Source of the DNA: Teredinibacter franksiae
Lineage (GTDB): Bacteria; Pseudomonadota; Gammaproteobacteria; Pseudomonadales; Cellvibrionaceae
Assembly (NCBI RefSeq): GCF_014218805.1
Contig: NZ_JACJUV010000001.1
Coordinates: 3,422,501-3,486,500, forward strand
Reading direction: 5' to 3'
DNA length: 64,000 bases
Positions 16,444 through 26,116 of this stretch are shown here, piece after piece. A model generated the notes under the pieces. The model was not told the origin of the DNA. It made no database searches and was given only the letters and a program-made list of their open reading frames with translations. The translations under genes and the position numbers were made by a program. The stretch's first letter is position 1; the number at the start of each line of letters is the position of its first letter.

Positions 16444-17736
16444 CTATAGGCTAATGAACTCATACCATTTTTGCAGGCTGTAGTCATAGGTGGGCATCAC
16501 AGTGTTCCAAACAGCAACATTGCTAAAGCGTTTTTTGTAGGCGCCTCCAGTGCGTGCTTCTCCAGCATATACAGAAATTTGACCATTGGTGCCTTTTAAA
16601 TTTGATTCAGCCTTTTCTCCCATGTACCAGTAGTTCCATTCGTCTTGCGTTAATAACGCCTTTGATCGTTCAGGGTTGGATATATAATAGCCTTGCCTGG
16701 CGATAAACGCGCCGGGCCAACCCGACAGCCACCAATTCATATACTCATAGGCTGCATCAGCGGTGTAACCTGAGGTTGCGGAAGAGAGACACATAACACC
16801 GTGCCAGCCACGATACCCCTCTTTAGGTGCGGCGTAGGTTACGGGTACTTTTAATCCGTTAAGGGCGGAAACGGCGGGTGAAAACATGCTTTCGATAATC
16901 ACGCGCCCACTTTTCATGAAATTCACGGATTCAGGCACGGAAGTCCAAAAACCACTGAAATGCCCCTGCTGTTTTTTCTTCGCTAAAATTGTAAATAGGG
17001 TGTCCAGTTCATTGCGTGTTATGGCGCCAATGTTTTCAAATTGCATGAGCCCGCGTGCCTGTGCTGCAAGAGCCATGTCAAAAAGGCCGATTGTTGGTGC
17101 GTTTACCACCCCAACTTTACCTCGATATTTATCGTCTAGTAGCCAGCCCCAGCTTTCTGTTTGATAGGGAATGCCTTTTGGAATGCTGGCGGTGTTGTAG
17201 CCGAATGAATCGACATTGTGCACATAGGGTAAATAGCTAATATGGTTTGTATGTTTAGAACCCAACGAACCGTCGTTCTGTACATTTAGAATCGAATAGG
17301 GTGTATCACCAGCGCCGTATTGGGCTTCTGGGGTGAGCTTCCCGGTTTTGGTTAGCGCATTTATTTCGTCCCAATAGCGGATACGTTTTTTGTCGATAGG
17401 TTGAATCGCGCCAGACTGCCAGAGAATATTAATGCTGTTCGACCATTGTTCATAAAGATCGAACGATTGGGGAAGCAGGGATGCTTTTTGTAATACCGCC
17501 GCACTTCCTTTAGGTTCAAAAGTTATATTGAAGCCTAGGTCTGCCATTGCCTTTATCCGTAACTCCTCTTGAAGTGTTACGTGTGTGCCGAGAACGCGCA
17601 GAGTTATAGCGGGTTTTGCGATGATGTAGGGTGCTTTTGACGCAGCAAGGGTTGTTACTAGGCCTTTGATTATGCTGCGGCGGCTAAGTGTAGAACGGCT
17701 GGGTTGGGGGCTAGGTTTTGGCTCGTCTTGACACAT
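16444..17736 (-). CDS. PotD/PotF-like extracellular solute-binding protein
   Basis: 430 residues with a Tat-like N-terminus (SRRSIIKGLVTTLAASKAPY). The mature part is a periplasmic binding protein of the spermidine/putrescine class: LRVLGTHVTLQEELR at the start, FDLYEQWSNSINILWQSGAI, and ISYLPYVHNVDSFGYNTASI with DDKYRGKVGVVNAP, the hinge and second-lobe signatures of PotD-like proteins. ABC transporter permease or ATPase genes are not nearby. Instead it is followed after 14 bp by a sensor kinase, so a sensory rather than transport role is likely. The ligand class (polyamine or other small cation/carboxylate) is inferred from family only. Confidence 0.82.
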   Translation of the reverse strand: MCQDEPKPSPQPSRSTLSRRSIIKGLVTTLAASKAPYIIAKPAITLRVLGTHVTLQEELRIKAMADLGFNITFEPKGSAAVLQKASLLPQSFDLYEQWSNSINILWQSGAIQPIDKKRIRYWDEINALTKTGKLTPEAQYGAGDTPYSILNVQNDGSLGSKHTNHISYLPYVHNVDSFGYNTASIPKGIPYQTESWGWLLDDKYRGKVGVVNAPTIGLFDMALAAQARGLMQFENIGAITRNELDTLFTILAKKKQQGHFSGFWTSVPESVNFMKSGRVIIESMFSPAVSALNGLKVPVTYAAPKEGYRGWHGVMCLSSATSGYTADAAYEYMNWWLSGWPGAFIARQGYYISNPERSKALLTQDEWNYWYMGEKAESNLKGTNGQISVYAGEARTGGAYKKRFSNVAVWNTVMPTYDYSLQKWYEFISL

Positions 17737-17926
17737 AGTTCAACCTCAAAAAAGGGGAATAGCGATACTGCTAATTCTAGACGTTAGCGGTGGTTATGCC
17801 ATTAGAGGGTAAAAAAGTGGTGTGTTGGATACCTCTGCGTTTTCAGAGAAATAGTTAACGGGTTTAATCTGTCGGGTCGTTGTGAGGTAGGTTTTAGGGT
17901 TTTGTGACTTTTGTTGTTCTATAGGC

Positions 17927-20290
17927 TCATCTATTTTCCAGGCGGTTGTAGTCCAAAACCCCGAACTCTGCGCCTGCACTTTCAAGCAGTGCGTTGTGAA
18001 TGTTGTCGCTGTGCTGCCAGAATTCCGGGTCGGTTCTACGAATACCGAAGTCGGCCATTAGCTTGGTATATTGTTGCTCGCTCTCAAGTGCGAGTACGCG
18101 CTGTACAAATTCGGGTAAGTCAGTTTTGCTTAGCTGAAAAAAGGTAAGGGGGTAAGCGCCAATAAACCCGTTGGTTACAGAAACAGTATTTTCTTGCGGG
18201 TCAAGATTACGGCCTTCACCAAACATAGATGTAATGTTCTTGTGTGCATTGTTTTTAATAAGAGAAATATGAGTATTAGCGCCGGTGTTTCTGTCTGTAA
18301 TCAATAGGTGAGAGTGCTCGGATAATAGTGTGGTCATAGCGCCTTTGAATGTCGCTAATTTTTCTAGCTGAACGCGAACGTTTTCGTCCTTTAGTGTACT
18401 GAGTAAACGCTGCTGTGAAAGCGCTCCTGTTAGATGGGATTGCAGTAGCCTATAAAGCTCAAGCTTGTGGTTGTCTGTTTGGTATAGAATGTTGGGCTCG
18501 ACCTTTTTGTCTATACTCGGGTGTGTGAGATATTCAAATACTTTTGGCGATGCATCTTTGTACCAGTTCTCTCTTTCTTGCTGCCGCGTTTCTGAAGGCA
18601 ATAGCATAAGAAAATTAGACTCCCCCTCCATTCTCAAAAAGTCCATATACAGGCGAGAAAGTAATTGGTGGCCGACGTTGCCATACACATCGTAACCGGC
18701 AACCAGTAAATAGTGGATTCGTTCGAGCAATGGGTAGCCGATGATCCAAGCACTTTTGGGGGGCGCGCCTATAAGCCCTTTTTCTACGGTGGCACTGTCA
18801 AAATTTCGAAAAATGGTGAGCGCAGCATTTTTATTGCTATTGTTACCGTCCCATACAATGTCTAGGCCAATTTTATCGGGATTTTTTTGGAGGAACTCTT
18901 CGAGGTAGGCGTCTCTTGCCGCCAGCAGTCGACGCTGTTTTCGGGAGTATCGTAGCCAGTTAGTCAACGGCATATTAATGTCACCGCGAGCGCTGGGCAG
19001 TTCGAAGTCTTCGGCATAGGTGTGCATGAATTCAGCGGTCGCCTCGTCGGCTGAATGTTCTGGGTCGATAAAAAATACCCAGAAATGATCGTTGATAACG
19101 TTCAGCGCAGATTGCCCTCGGCAGACGGGGCCCTTAATAAAATTCATAATCGAAAATTGTGCTTCATCCAGCATGAATTTATATCGCGATTTCATCGGCA
19201 GCGAGTGAAAGGCTAGAAAGGGGTTGGATGCATGTTTCCTTGAATAGTCTGGTAATGCTTGCACTTCAAATGCTGTTTCATCAAAGTATTCGGACCACCG
19301 TGTAAGCCGATCTTCGTGCAGCGCATAGGGCATGTGGGTTTTGGCTACGATGGTTTCTTGTTCGGGAATAATGCGGTAATAAACTCTTGCCGTACCGGGA
19401 TCATCAAAAGGGCGGCGTGTGTTAATACGCTCTACCGGTTGACCGCTTGGTGTGCGTGAGCGAACGAGTTTAAAAAAGCGTCTTTGGTCTAATTCATCAA
19501 AATAGATGTGGGCTAAGAATAGATGTTCATAAATATAGCGAGCCGAAAGCTGGCGCTCTAGGGAATTTTTATTTAAAAAGTTTTCCCATTTTTTTATTTC
19601 ATCTAGAAATATTATTTCTAGATCCGCTGTTACGGTATAGGTCGCGCCTTGTTCAACCCATTCGAGTAGTACTTGTTGTTCTTGATCGTTCAGCGCTGGA
19701 AGTGCGTAAGGCATTCCCCAATAGGGTTGGTTGGCGGAAAATTTTTCGAACTCTTCGGCGTTGGGACAGCTTTGCTGTCGGTTGATGCCGAGTGTGAACG
19801 CTTGTGGCAGTATGTCACCTTCAGGAAGAGGTTGACGCTTTTTCAAGGTAAGTATCTGGTGTAATACACTGGCCTGTTGATTTGCGGCTAGCGTGTTTTG
19901 ATGTTCATTCAATACCGGATAAAAGCCATTTTCTCGCCAGCCTTCCACAGTGGTTGCATCCTCAAATAGGCGGGTGAGGGGGGCGGCCGTTATGCGTTCT
20001 GGATGGTATACGCGCGCTTTGCTTGCGCCGCGTTCTGCGCCCTCCGGAGCTGTTAGTTTTAATTGGCAGGGCGCATCATAGCAGGCATGGCAGACGACAC
20101 ATCGCTTTTCCAGTATCGGTTTTACCTCGGTCCAATAATCAATGCCATTCTCGGGTAGTTGTTCTACCGCTCGGGATTTAGGTGTGGCTTCACCGAATTG
20201 TTGTGTGAACTTGGAGACCGTGAGTGAGGTACAGCCAACAATTAAAAGGAATAAAGATGAGATCAGTAGTCGTTTTAATGCGGGTGTCAT
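17927..20290 (-). CDS. cti: Fatty-acid cis/trans isomerase
   Basis: 787 residues from ATG 20290; an in-frame ATG at 20314 adds eight residues before the signal. The enzyme converts cis- to trans-unsaturated acyl chains of phospholipids, rigidifying the membrane under solvent or heat stress. The N-terminus MTPALKRLLISSLFLLIVGC is a hydrophobic export signal ending in a Cys. About 50 residues on is the haem-binding motif CVVCHACYDAPC (CxxCH), diagnostic of Cti. Further family blocks include YWGMPYALPALN, the GQPVERINTRRPFDDPG stretch and the C-terminal DFGIRRTDPEFW. The length is normal for the family (~760-790). It lies 190 bp upstream of the binding-protein/kinase genes on the same strand. 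Confidence 0.93.
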   Translation of the reverse strand: MTPALKRLLISSLFLLIVGCTSLTVSKFTQQFGEATPKSRAVEQLPENGIDYWTEVKPILEKRCVVCHACYDAPCQLKLTAPEGAERGASKARVYHPERITAAPLTRLFEDATTVEGWRENGFYPVLNEHQNTLAANQQASVLHQILTLKKRQPLPEGDILPQAFTLGINRQQSCPNAEEFEKFSANQPYWGMPYALPALNDQEQQVLLEWVEQGATYTVTADLEIIFLDEIKKWENFLNKNSLERQLSARYIYEHLFLAHIYFDELDQRRFFKLVRSRTPSGQPVERINTRRPFDDPGTARVYYRIIPEQETIVAKTHMPYALHEDRLTRWSEYFDETAFEVQALPDYSRKHASNPFLAFHSLPMKSRYKFMLDEAQFSIMNFIKGPVCRGQSALNVINDHFWVFFIDPEHSADEATAEFMHTYAEDFELPSARGDINMPLTNWLRYSRKQRRLLAARDAYLEEFLQKNPDKIGLDIVWDGNNSNKNAALTIFRNFDSATVEKGLIGAPPKSAWIIGYPLLERIHYLLVAGYDVYGNVGHQLLSRLYMDFLRMEGESNFLMLLPSETRQQERENWYKDASPKVFEYLTHPSIDKKVEPNILYQTDNHKLELYRLLQSHLTGALSQQRLLSTLKDENVRVQLEKLATFKGAMTTLLSEHSHLLITDRNTGANTHISLIKNNAHKNITSMFGEGRNLDPQENTVSVTNGFIGAYPLTFFQLSKTDLPEFVQRVLALESEQQYTKLMADFGIRRTDPEFWQHSDNIHNALLESAGAEFGVLDYNRLENR

Positions 20291-20459
20291 AACAGGTCCT
20301 GCCATTCTTAGCATAAATTGGGTAAATTTTTGAAGTGAGGTGGTAAGGTAATTATGGTAATTGTCACTGTGTTTAATGGTGGTTGTTTAACGGGAAATTC
20401 CGTAGACACCGGACCCAAAGTGCTTTGATTTAAGTACTTTGGTTTAAGTAAGGCCGGTA

Positions 20460-20975
20460 TTACTCTGTCTCAAAACATTCCCGAATAAACTTAAACAATT
20501 TACGCGCGCTAGCGGGCGGCTTGTTTTGGGATTGTTCCTTCTGCGCGCTGCGAATAAGCTGGCGTAGTTGTTGGCGCTCACATTGTGGAAATTGGTCGAT
20601 AAATTCCGCAAGCGCTTTGCCATCTTTTAGTAGTCGATCTCGCCATTGTTCCATCTGGTGGTGTTGGCGTACTGATTGGTGGGTTTTTTCCATTAAGGCT
20701 TCATAAGCCGCTGTAATGGCTTCACCGTCGGCTTTACGCATTAGCTTACCGATAAACTGCATATGGCGTTTGCGGCCACTTTTTTCGGAAATTCTGGGTG
20801 CTTCTTCTATAGCATTGCGCAGCTTTTCGTCCATGGGGATTTTGGCTTGTTGCGCGGGCGGAAGCTCGGTGATTTTTTCGCCCAGTTGCTGAAGTGCATG
20901 CATTTCCTGTTTAAGCCTGGTTTTACTTTTTTGGTCGTCTTCTTCTGGCCAGTCATCTTCGTGTTGGTCTTGCAT
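20460..20975 (-). CDS. darP: Ribosome biogenesis factor DarP (YjgA, DUF615)
   Basis: 171 residues, highly charged and helical. It matches DarP/YjgA: an acidic N-terminus (DDWPEEDDQKSKTRLKQEMH), ALQQLGEKITELPPAQQAKI, the RISEKSGRKRHMQFIGKLMR block, and a C-terminal helical domain ending ARKLFKFIREC. In E. coli the protein binds pre-50S particles and helps late maturation of the peptidyl-transferase centre. The gene is 47 bp downstream of mgtE on the same strand. In other gammaproteobacteria it often neighbours pmbA/tldE; here it closes the nitrogen-PTS/mgtE series. Confidence 0.93.
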   Translation of the reverse strand: MQDQHEDDWPEEDDQKSKTRLKQEMHALQQLGEKITELPPAQQAKIPMDEKLRNAIEEAPRISEKSGRKRHMQFIGKLMRKADGEAITAAYEALMEKTHQSVRQHHQMEQWRDRLLKDGKALAEFIDQFPQCERQQLRQLIRSAQKEQSQNKPPASARKLFKFIRECFETE

Positions 20976-21022
20976 TTTACTGTATCTCTGGGGGCTCTGT
21001 TGTGTTGCTGGAGGTTATGGGG

Positions 21023-22387
21023 TTATCCGTAAAAAAAGGCGGCTAATCCCAGAAAAGAAAAGAAGCCCACCACGTCGGTAATGGTGGTGAGGGTAACCCC
21101 TCCGGCCAGTGCCGGATCGATTTTCATAGACTTAAGCGCAACCGGTAACAGCGCACCGGCCACTGCGGCCGTTAGCAGGTTAATCACCATGGCGGCGCCG
21201 AGGATCATGGCGATGTTAACATCGTTAAACCACCAGGCGGCGATGCCCGCCATTACAATCGCCCATAGCAGCCCGTTGAATAGGCCTACGCGCACTTCTC
21301 GGGATAGCAGCCAGCCGAGGTTGCTCGAGCCAATGTGCCCCAGGGCCATACCGCGAATAACCACCGTAAGGGTTTGTGAGCCGGCAACGCCGCCCATGCT
21401 GGCGACAATGGGCATAAGTATGGCAAGGGCAACCAGTTTTTCGATAGTGGCATCGAACAGGCTGATGACGCTGGAGGCCAGAATGGCAGTGAGCAGGTTG
21501 ATGCCCAGCCAAGTAGCGCGACGGGGAATTGAGCGGCGAGCGGTGGAAAAGGTGTCTTCGTCTTCGTCGAGGCCTGCCATGCTCATTAACGAGTGATCGG
21601 CTTCTTCACGAATAACGTCTACCACATCATCGATGGTGATTCGGCCGAGCAGCTTACCCTGGTCGTTTACCACGGGTGCCGATACCCAGTCGTGCTGCTC
21701 GAACAATTTGGCTACATCTTTGTCGGCCATGCTGGCGGGGATGGCGTTGGTGTCGGTGACCATTACTTCGCGCACGGTAACGCTAGGGTCCGTGGTGAGT
21801 AGTTTGCTTAGCGGCAGTACACCCAAATAATCGTCTTTACGGTTAACGACAATTAAGCTGTCGGTGGACGGAGGTAGCTCGGGGTGGCGACGTAGGTAAC
21901 GCAGCACCACGTCTAGGGTGAAGCGCGGACGCACGGTGATGGTATCGGTATTGGTTAGGCCCCCGGCGGTTTCTTCGTCGTAGGCAATAACTTCCTCAAC
22001 GCGCGCTCTGTCCTGATCGGACATGGCTTCCAATACTTCTTGGATAACCTGCTCGGGCAGCTGTTGCAGAATGTCAACAGCATCGTCGGTTTCTAAGCCT
22101 TCGGTAATTTCTACCAGCTCTTCGGTGCCCATGCCTTCGAGGAAGAGTATTTTGACATCGTCCCCGAGCTCTTCGAGTACCTCACCGGAGACTTCTTTGT
22201 CTACCAGATCCCACAGTAGGGTGCGAGAGGGGGGAGGGGAGGATTCTATTAAATGTGCAATTTCAACCGGCCGTAGGCCATTCAGCATTTGCCTTACTTG
22301 GCGAAAGGTACCGCTGTCGAGCATTGCCTGCATTTTGCTCAGGTGAGCATGCGGCTGATAATCGGCTTGTTCGGCAGCTTGCGGCAT
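21023..22387 (-). CDS. mgtE: Magnesium transporter MgtE
   Basis: 454 residues, the standard MgtE length. Order of parts: an N-terminal superhelical MgtE_N domain (~30-130, with EMGTEELVEI-like GMGTEELVEITEGL), two CBS domains (~135-260; VNRKDDYLGVLPLSKLL and VNDQGKLLGRITIDDVVDVI), then five membrane helices (~290-454) with ILMPIVASMGGVAGSQTLTV, the conserved pore signature, and PVALKSMKIDPALAGGV. The cytosolic CBS/N domains sense Mg2+ and gate the homodimeric channel. It is on the same strand as npr, 104 bp after it, and darP follows. Confidence 0.95.
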   Translation of the reverse strand: MPQAAEQADYQPHAHLSKMQAMLDSGTFRQVRQMLNGLRPVEIAHLIESSPPPSRTLLWDLVDKEVSGEVLEELGDDVKILFLEGMGTEELVEITEGLETDDAVDILQQLPEQVIQEVLEAMSDQDRARVEEVIAYDEETAGGLTNTDTITVRPRFTLDVVLRYLRRHPELPPSTDSLIVVNRKDDYLGVLPLSKLLTTDPSVTVREVMVTDTNAIPASMADKDVAKLFEQHDWVSAPVVNDQGKLLGRITIDDVVDVIREEADHSLMSMAGLDEDEDTFSTARRSIPRRATWLGINLLTAILASSVISLFDATIEKLVALAILMPIVASMGGVAGSQTLTVVIRGMALGHIGSSNLGWLLSREVRVGLFNGLLWAIVMAGIAAWWFNDVNIAMILGAAMVINLLTAAVAGALLPVALKSMKIDPALAGGVTLTTITDVVGFFSFLGLAAFFYG

Positions 22388-22491
22388 GTGGTGGTCCGGT
22401 TGCAGTGGCTAAATTTGGAATGTGGAAATTGTAGCCTTTTCAACGGCTTCCGGAAATCTTCTTAGAGCTAATCTTGCAATTAGTTTGGTGT

Positions 22492-22761
22492 TTATTCCGC
22501 CTCGTCGAAACGGTTGTGGATTAGGGTTGTTAAGGCGTCCATTGCAGCCGCTTCGTCTGTGCCTTCGGTACGCAAGGTTATGTCGGTACCTTTTGAGGCG
22601 GCAAGTAGCATTAGCGACATTATACTTTTGGCATCGGTCGTTTTTCCTTTGGCTATCACGTGTATGCGAGAGGAGAAGCGCATGGCGACATTTGCCAATT
22701 TTGTTGCCGCTCGTGCGTGCAGGCCAAGCTTGTTTATGATTTGGATGTGTTGTTCCTGCAT
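22492..22761 (-). CDS. ptsO: HPr-like phosphocarrier of the nitrogen PTS (NPr)
   Basis: 89 residues. The active-site histidine is His15 in NKLGLHARAA, and the second conserved region is DAKSIMSLMLLAA. It receives phosphate from EI-Ntr and passes it to PtsN (EIIA-Ntr), encoded two genes upstream. The order ptsN-rapZ-npr after rpoN is the classic gammaproteobacterial arrangement. The stop of rapZ is 41 bp upstream. Length and motifs are normal. Confidence 0.94.
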   Translation of the reverse strand: MQEQHIQIINKLGLHARAATKLANVAMRFSSRIHVIAKGKTTDAKSIMSLMLLAASKGTDITLRTEGTDEAAAMDALTTLIHNRFDEAE

Positions 22762-22802
22762 GGCAGTGTTTTTATTCTCTTCGCTGATCTCGGCGCAAGC
22801 CG

Positions 22803-23675
22803 CTAGTGCCCTGGTTTATTTTCCAGTTGGCGGTGCCTGGTTTGTACGTTTTTATAGTCGTCCTTTAATGCTTCTGCGAGGCGTTCGCACATATACACGG
22901 AGCGGTGCCAGCCGCCGGTACAACCGATGCCAATACTGAGATAGCTGCGGTTATTGCTTTCGAACTTTGGAATCCATTTTTTAATAAAACCAAGAATGTC
23001 GGCAAACATCTCTTCGACCTCCTGCTGGCCGCCGAGAAACTCAATAACCTGAGGTTCAAGCCCAGTGTGGTCGCGCAGTTGGGTGCTCCAGAAGGGGTTG
23101 GGCAGGCAGCGAACATCGAAGATAAAGTCAACATCTACGGGCACACCGTATTTATAACCGAAGGATTTAAACATGAGTGCTACGCCTTTACCGTTTTTAC
23201 CTACCACCAGATGTTTGATGGAACTGCGCAGTTCGTGCAGGCTGAGGTGAGAGGTGTCAATGGTAAAGTCTGCCGCTGCGGCCATGGGTTGAAGTATAGC
23301 TTTCTCTTTCTCGATAGCTTCGTTAAGGCCAATAAACTCGTCGGAAAGAGGGTGGCGACGCCGTGTTTCGGAAAAGCGTTTAAGCAGCATTTCACGCGAG
23401 CTATCGAGAAATACGATCTGGTACTGTTTGCGGTCGATAGGGGCGCTGGCAATAAGTTCGCCGAGCTTGCCGAGGTCGCTATAGATATTGCGTGCGTCAA
23501 TGCCGATGGCAAAGCGCTGGCTATCGGCGTTGGGTGCGGCGGCTATTTGCTCGATAAGGGCCGGTAACAAGTTAACCGGTAGGTTGTCGATACAGGTGTA
23601 GCCTTCGTCTTCAAGCAGGTGTAGGGCCGACGTTTTACCGGATCCAGATCTTCCACTGATGATAAGCAGGCGCAT
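22803..23675 (-). CDS. rapZ: RNase adapter protein RapZ
   Basis: 290 residues. The N-terminal P-loop [19 protein letters not shown] (residues 8-26) and the [20 protein letters not shown] block are typical of the YvcJ/RapZ ATPase part. The C-terminal domain has [21 protein letters not shown] and the signature [15 protein letters not shown]. In enterobacteria RapZ delivers the sRNA GlmZ to RNase E and so controls glucosamine-6-phosphate synthase; whether the same sRNA exists here is unknown. It lies between ptsN and npr on the same strand. Confidence 0.95.
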   Translation of the reverse strand: MRLLIISGRSGSGKTSALHLLEDEGYTCIDNLPVNLLPALIEQIAAAPNADSQRFAIGIDARNIYSDLGKLGELIASAPIDRKQYQIVFLDSSREMLLKRFSETRRRHPLSDEFIGLNEAIEKEKAILQPMAAAADFTIDTSHLSLHELRSSIKHLVVGKNGKGVALMFKSFGYKYGVPVDVDFIFDVRCLPNPFWSTQLRDHTGLEPQVIEFLGGQQEVEEMFADILGFIKKWIPKFESNNRSYLSIGIGCTGGWHRSVYMCERLAEALKDDYKNVQTRHRQLENKPGH

Positions 23676-23777
23676 AAAATTCTTCCGGGAAAGTTGTTCG
23701 CTGGGTAAGTGTAATACTGGTGCGCTCTTCGGAGCGCTTAGACCCGACGGGCTGAGCCATAGGCTTGGGCTCAGTTT

Positions 23778-24230
23778 TTAGTTTACACCAGAAGCGATAC
23801 GAAACAATTCTTGATTGTTGTGACAGGCCCTCAGGCGCTTTGCGTAGCTTGGGTCTTGCAGGTTTTCGGCAAGGCTCGAGAGGGTTTGCAGGTGGGCGTC
23901 TTCAGCGTTCTCGGGCACCAGCATGGCAAATACTAGGTCCACGGGCTCACCGTCTACGGCGTCGAAGTCGATGGGCTGCTCGAGGGTAATACAGGCGCAT
24001 AGGGTTTCACCCCCGGTGGCAAATCGGCAGTGGGGTATAGCAATACCCTGGCCGATACCGGTTGAACCCAAGCGTTCCCTTGAAACGAGGCTCTGAAAAA
24101 GCGCTGTCTCGTTGGTACCTTCAATGGCGTGGGCAAAAATGCCAGCGAGATTTTCTAGCAGGCGTTTTTTGCTGCTGTCGCTTGTGGCGGCTTTGCAGCG
24201 ATCTTCGGAAAGGAGTGACGAAATCTGCAT
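23778..24230 (-). CDS. ptsN: PTS IIA-like nitrogen regulatory protein PtsN
   Basis: 150 residues forming one PTS EIIA type-2 domain. The phosphorylated histidine is His67 in GQGIAIPHCRF; RERLGSTGIG precedes it and VFAMLVPENAEDAHLQTL follows, all standard. EIIA-Ntr regulates potassium uptake, nitrogen and sigma-54-related processes according to its phosphorylation state. In many gammaproteobacteria hpf lies between rpoN and ptsN; here the 203-bp gap to rpoN has no room for it. Confidence 0.95.
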   Translation of the reverse strand: MQISSLLSEDRCKAATSDSSKKRLLENLAGIFAHAIEGTNETALFQSLVSRERLGSTGIGQGIAIPHCRFATGGETLCACITLEQPIDFDAVDGEPVDLVFAMLVPENAEDAHLQTLSSLAENLQDPSYAKRLRACHNNQELFRIASGVN

Positions 24231-24433
24231 GGTGATTCGATTGCCGGTGATGTCCGTATTAATATTAGATGAGGTTTAAGTCTTTTGTGCAAAGCGATTG
24301 CTTTGTTGAGCAACTCATCGAATTGGCGCGCATTCTACCAATAATCCGTGATCTTCCAAGAGTTGGGAGCTGGGGAAATCAAAAAAAGAGTAAATAAAAA
24401 TTTAATCACTTATTCAAGGTGTGGTAAATGGCT

Positions 24434-25972
24434 TTACACCAGCCGCTTTCGTTCGTTGGAAGGTGGTATGTGTAGCGATTCACGGTACTTGGCAATTGTG
24501 CGTCGGGCCACCTTGATTCCCTGCTCGCCCAGTAGCCCTGTGATTTTTGAGTCGCTTAGGGGTTTGCGTGCATTCTCTGCGGCCACCAATTTTTTAATGA
24601 TGGCGCGAATGGCTGTAGATGAACACTCTCCGCCGGTATCGGTGGCAACATGACTTGAAAAGAAGTATTTCAGCTCGAAAATACCCTGGGGGGTGTGCAT
24701 GTATTTTTGTGTGGTTACCCGAGAAATGGTGGATTCGTGCATTTCCACTATTTCGGCAACATCGTGCAGCACCATGGGCTTCATGGCTTCTGGGCCGTAG
24801 TCGAGAAAGCCCTGTTGTTTTTCGACAATGCAGGTGGAGACTTTTAGCAGGGTTTCGTTACGGCTTTGCAGGCTCTTTAAGAACCAGCGAGCTTCCTGTA
24901 GGTTGTCGCGCAGGAAAGTGTTGTCGGCACTGGAGTCCGCACGCTTTACCATCGATGCATAGCCGGAGTTAATGCGAAGCTTGGGGGCGATGTCGGGGTT
25001 AAGCTGCACAACCCAACGATTATTGACCTTGCTGACAAATACATCGGGTACTACATATTCGGTATCGTCGCTGCCAATGGATTCTCCGGGGCGTGGATTT
25101 AGCCCTTGGATGATACTAATGGCCGCTTGCAGTTCGGGCTCTTTGAGCCGAAGCTTGCGCATAAGTTGCTTAAAGTCGCGGCTTGCGAGCAGGTTCAGGT
25201 AGTCTTTTACCAGTGCGCGTGCATGGCTGATATCGGGGCCTTCAACGCCTAGCTGGTTCAGCTGGATAAGCAGGCACTCGCGGATATCTTGGCTGAGTAC
25301 GCCCGGAGGATCGAACTGCTGCACGCGATGAAGTACGGCGAGAATCTCATCTTCTTCGAGTTCTTCATACTGTGTCATCAGGCTGGTGAACAGCTCTTCA
25401 AGCGGTTGCCCGAGAATACCGTTGGGCTGCACGGCATCGATGAGGGTTTCGGCAATTTCTCGGTCGAGGTCCGACATGGGGGTGAGGTTGAGTTGCCAGT
25501 GCAGGTGATCCTGCAAGGTTTCGGACGTGCCCCGGCGGGACTCAAAATCGTAATCTTCGCTGTCGGGTTTAGCTAGGCCGGAACCTGATGGCGTAGGTTC
25601 GTAAATGTCGTCCCAGCTGGTGTCTACCGCGAGGTCTGTTGGAATGCTGTCTTCATTCCAGTCACCGTCAGGCTTGTCGGCAAATTCCTCCGCGCTGCTG
25701 GTGTCATCGGCGCTCGCCGTGGTATTAGCTGCTTCGGTGTCCTGCGAGGTGTTTTGGTTGTCTGTTGCCGGCGGTGCTTGTTCGTTCGCGTCGTTTGTCG
25801 CTGGCGCCTCTTCTATATCGTCCGACGTTTCGAGCATTGGATTGGAGTCCAGCGCCTCTTGAATTTCGACTTGCAGGTCCAGCGTCGAAAGTTGCAGTAG
25901 GCGAATGGCCTGTTGCAACTGTGGTGTCATCGTAAGTTGTTGTCCCAGTTTTAGCTGGAGAGATTGCTTCAT
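24434..25972 (-). CDS. rpoN: RNA polymerase sigma-54 factor RpoN
   Basis: 512 residues. Region I at the N-terminus is glutamine-rich ([20 protein letters not shown], with LDSNPMLE). Region II is long and acidic/Thr-Ala-rich (~55-130). The core-binding domain includes [20 protein letters not shown] and [11 protein letters not shown]. The C-terminal helix-turn-helix is [19 protein letters not shown], and the RpoN box is seen as [12 protein letters not shown] close to the end. It directs transcription from -24/-12 promoters with enhancer-binding ATPases. It is 144 bp downstream of lptB, the conserved lptB-rpoN order. Confidence 0.97.
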   Translation of the reverse strand: MKQSLQLKLGQQLTMTPQLQQAIRLLQLSTLDLQVEIQEALDSNPMLETSDDIEEAPATNDANEQAPPATDNQNTSQDTEAANTTASADDTSSAEEFADKPDGDWNEDSIPTDLAVDTSWDDIYEPTPSGSGLAKPDSEDYDFESRRGTSETLQDHLHWQLNLTPMSDLDREIAETLIDAVQPNGILGQPLEELFTSLMTQYEELEEDEILAVLHRVQQFDPPGVLSQDIRECLLIQLNQLGVEGPDISHARALVKDYLNLLASRDFKQLMRKLRLKEPELQAAISIIQGLNPRPGESIGSDDTEYVVPDVFVSKVNNRWVVQLNPDIAPKLRINSGYASMVKRADSSADNTFLRDNLQEARWFLKSLQSRNETLLKVSTCIVEKQQGFLDYGPEAMKPMVLHDVAEIVEMHESTISRVTTQKYMHTPQGIFELKYFFSSHVATDTGGECSSTAIRAIIKKLVAAENARKPLSDSKITGLLGEQGIKVARRTIAKYRESLHIPPSNERKRLV

Positions 25973-26116
25973 AGGATGAACTGCGAACGTGTAGTGAGTA
26001 AAGGGTTACAAGTCGTAGTTTAGTCTTCGTATTCGAGACGCGCAATGGTTTTTAAAAGCAAGGAATATGCCGGTTTGAAGACCATTTTAAGGGGGTTGTC
26101 AAGGAAATCTCGGGGA

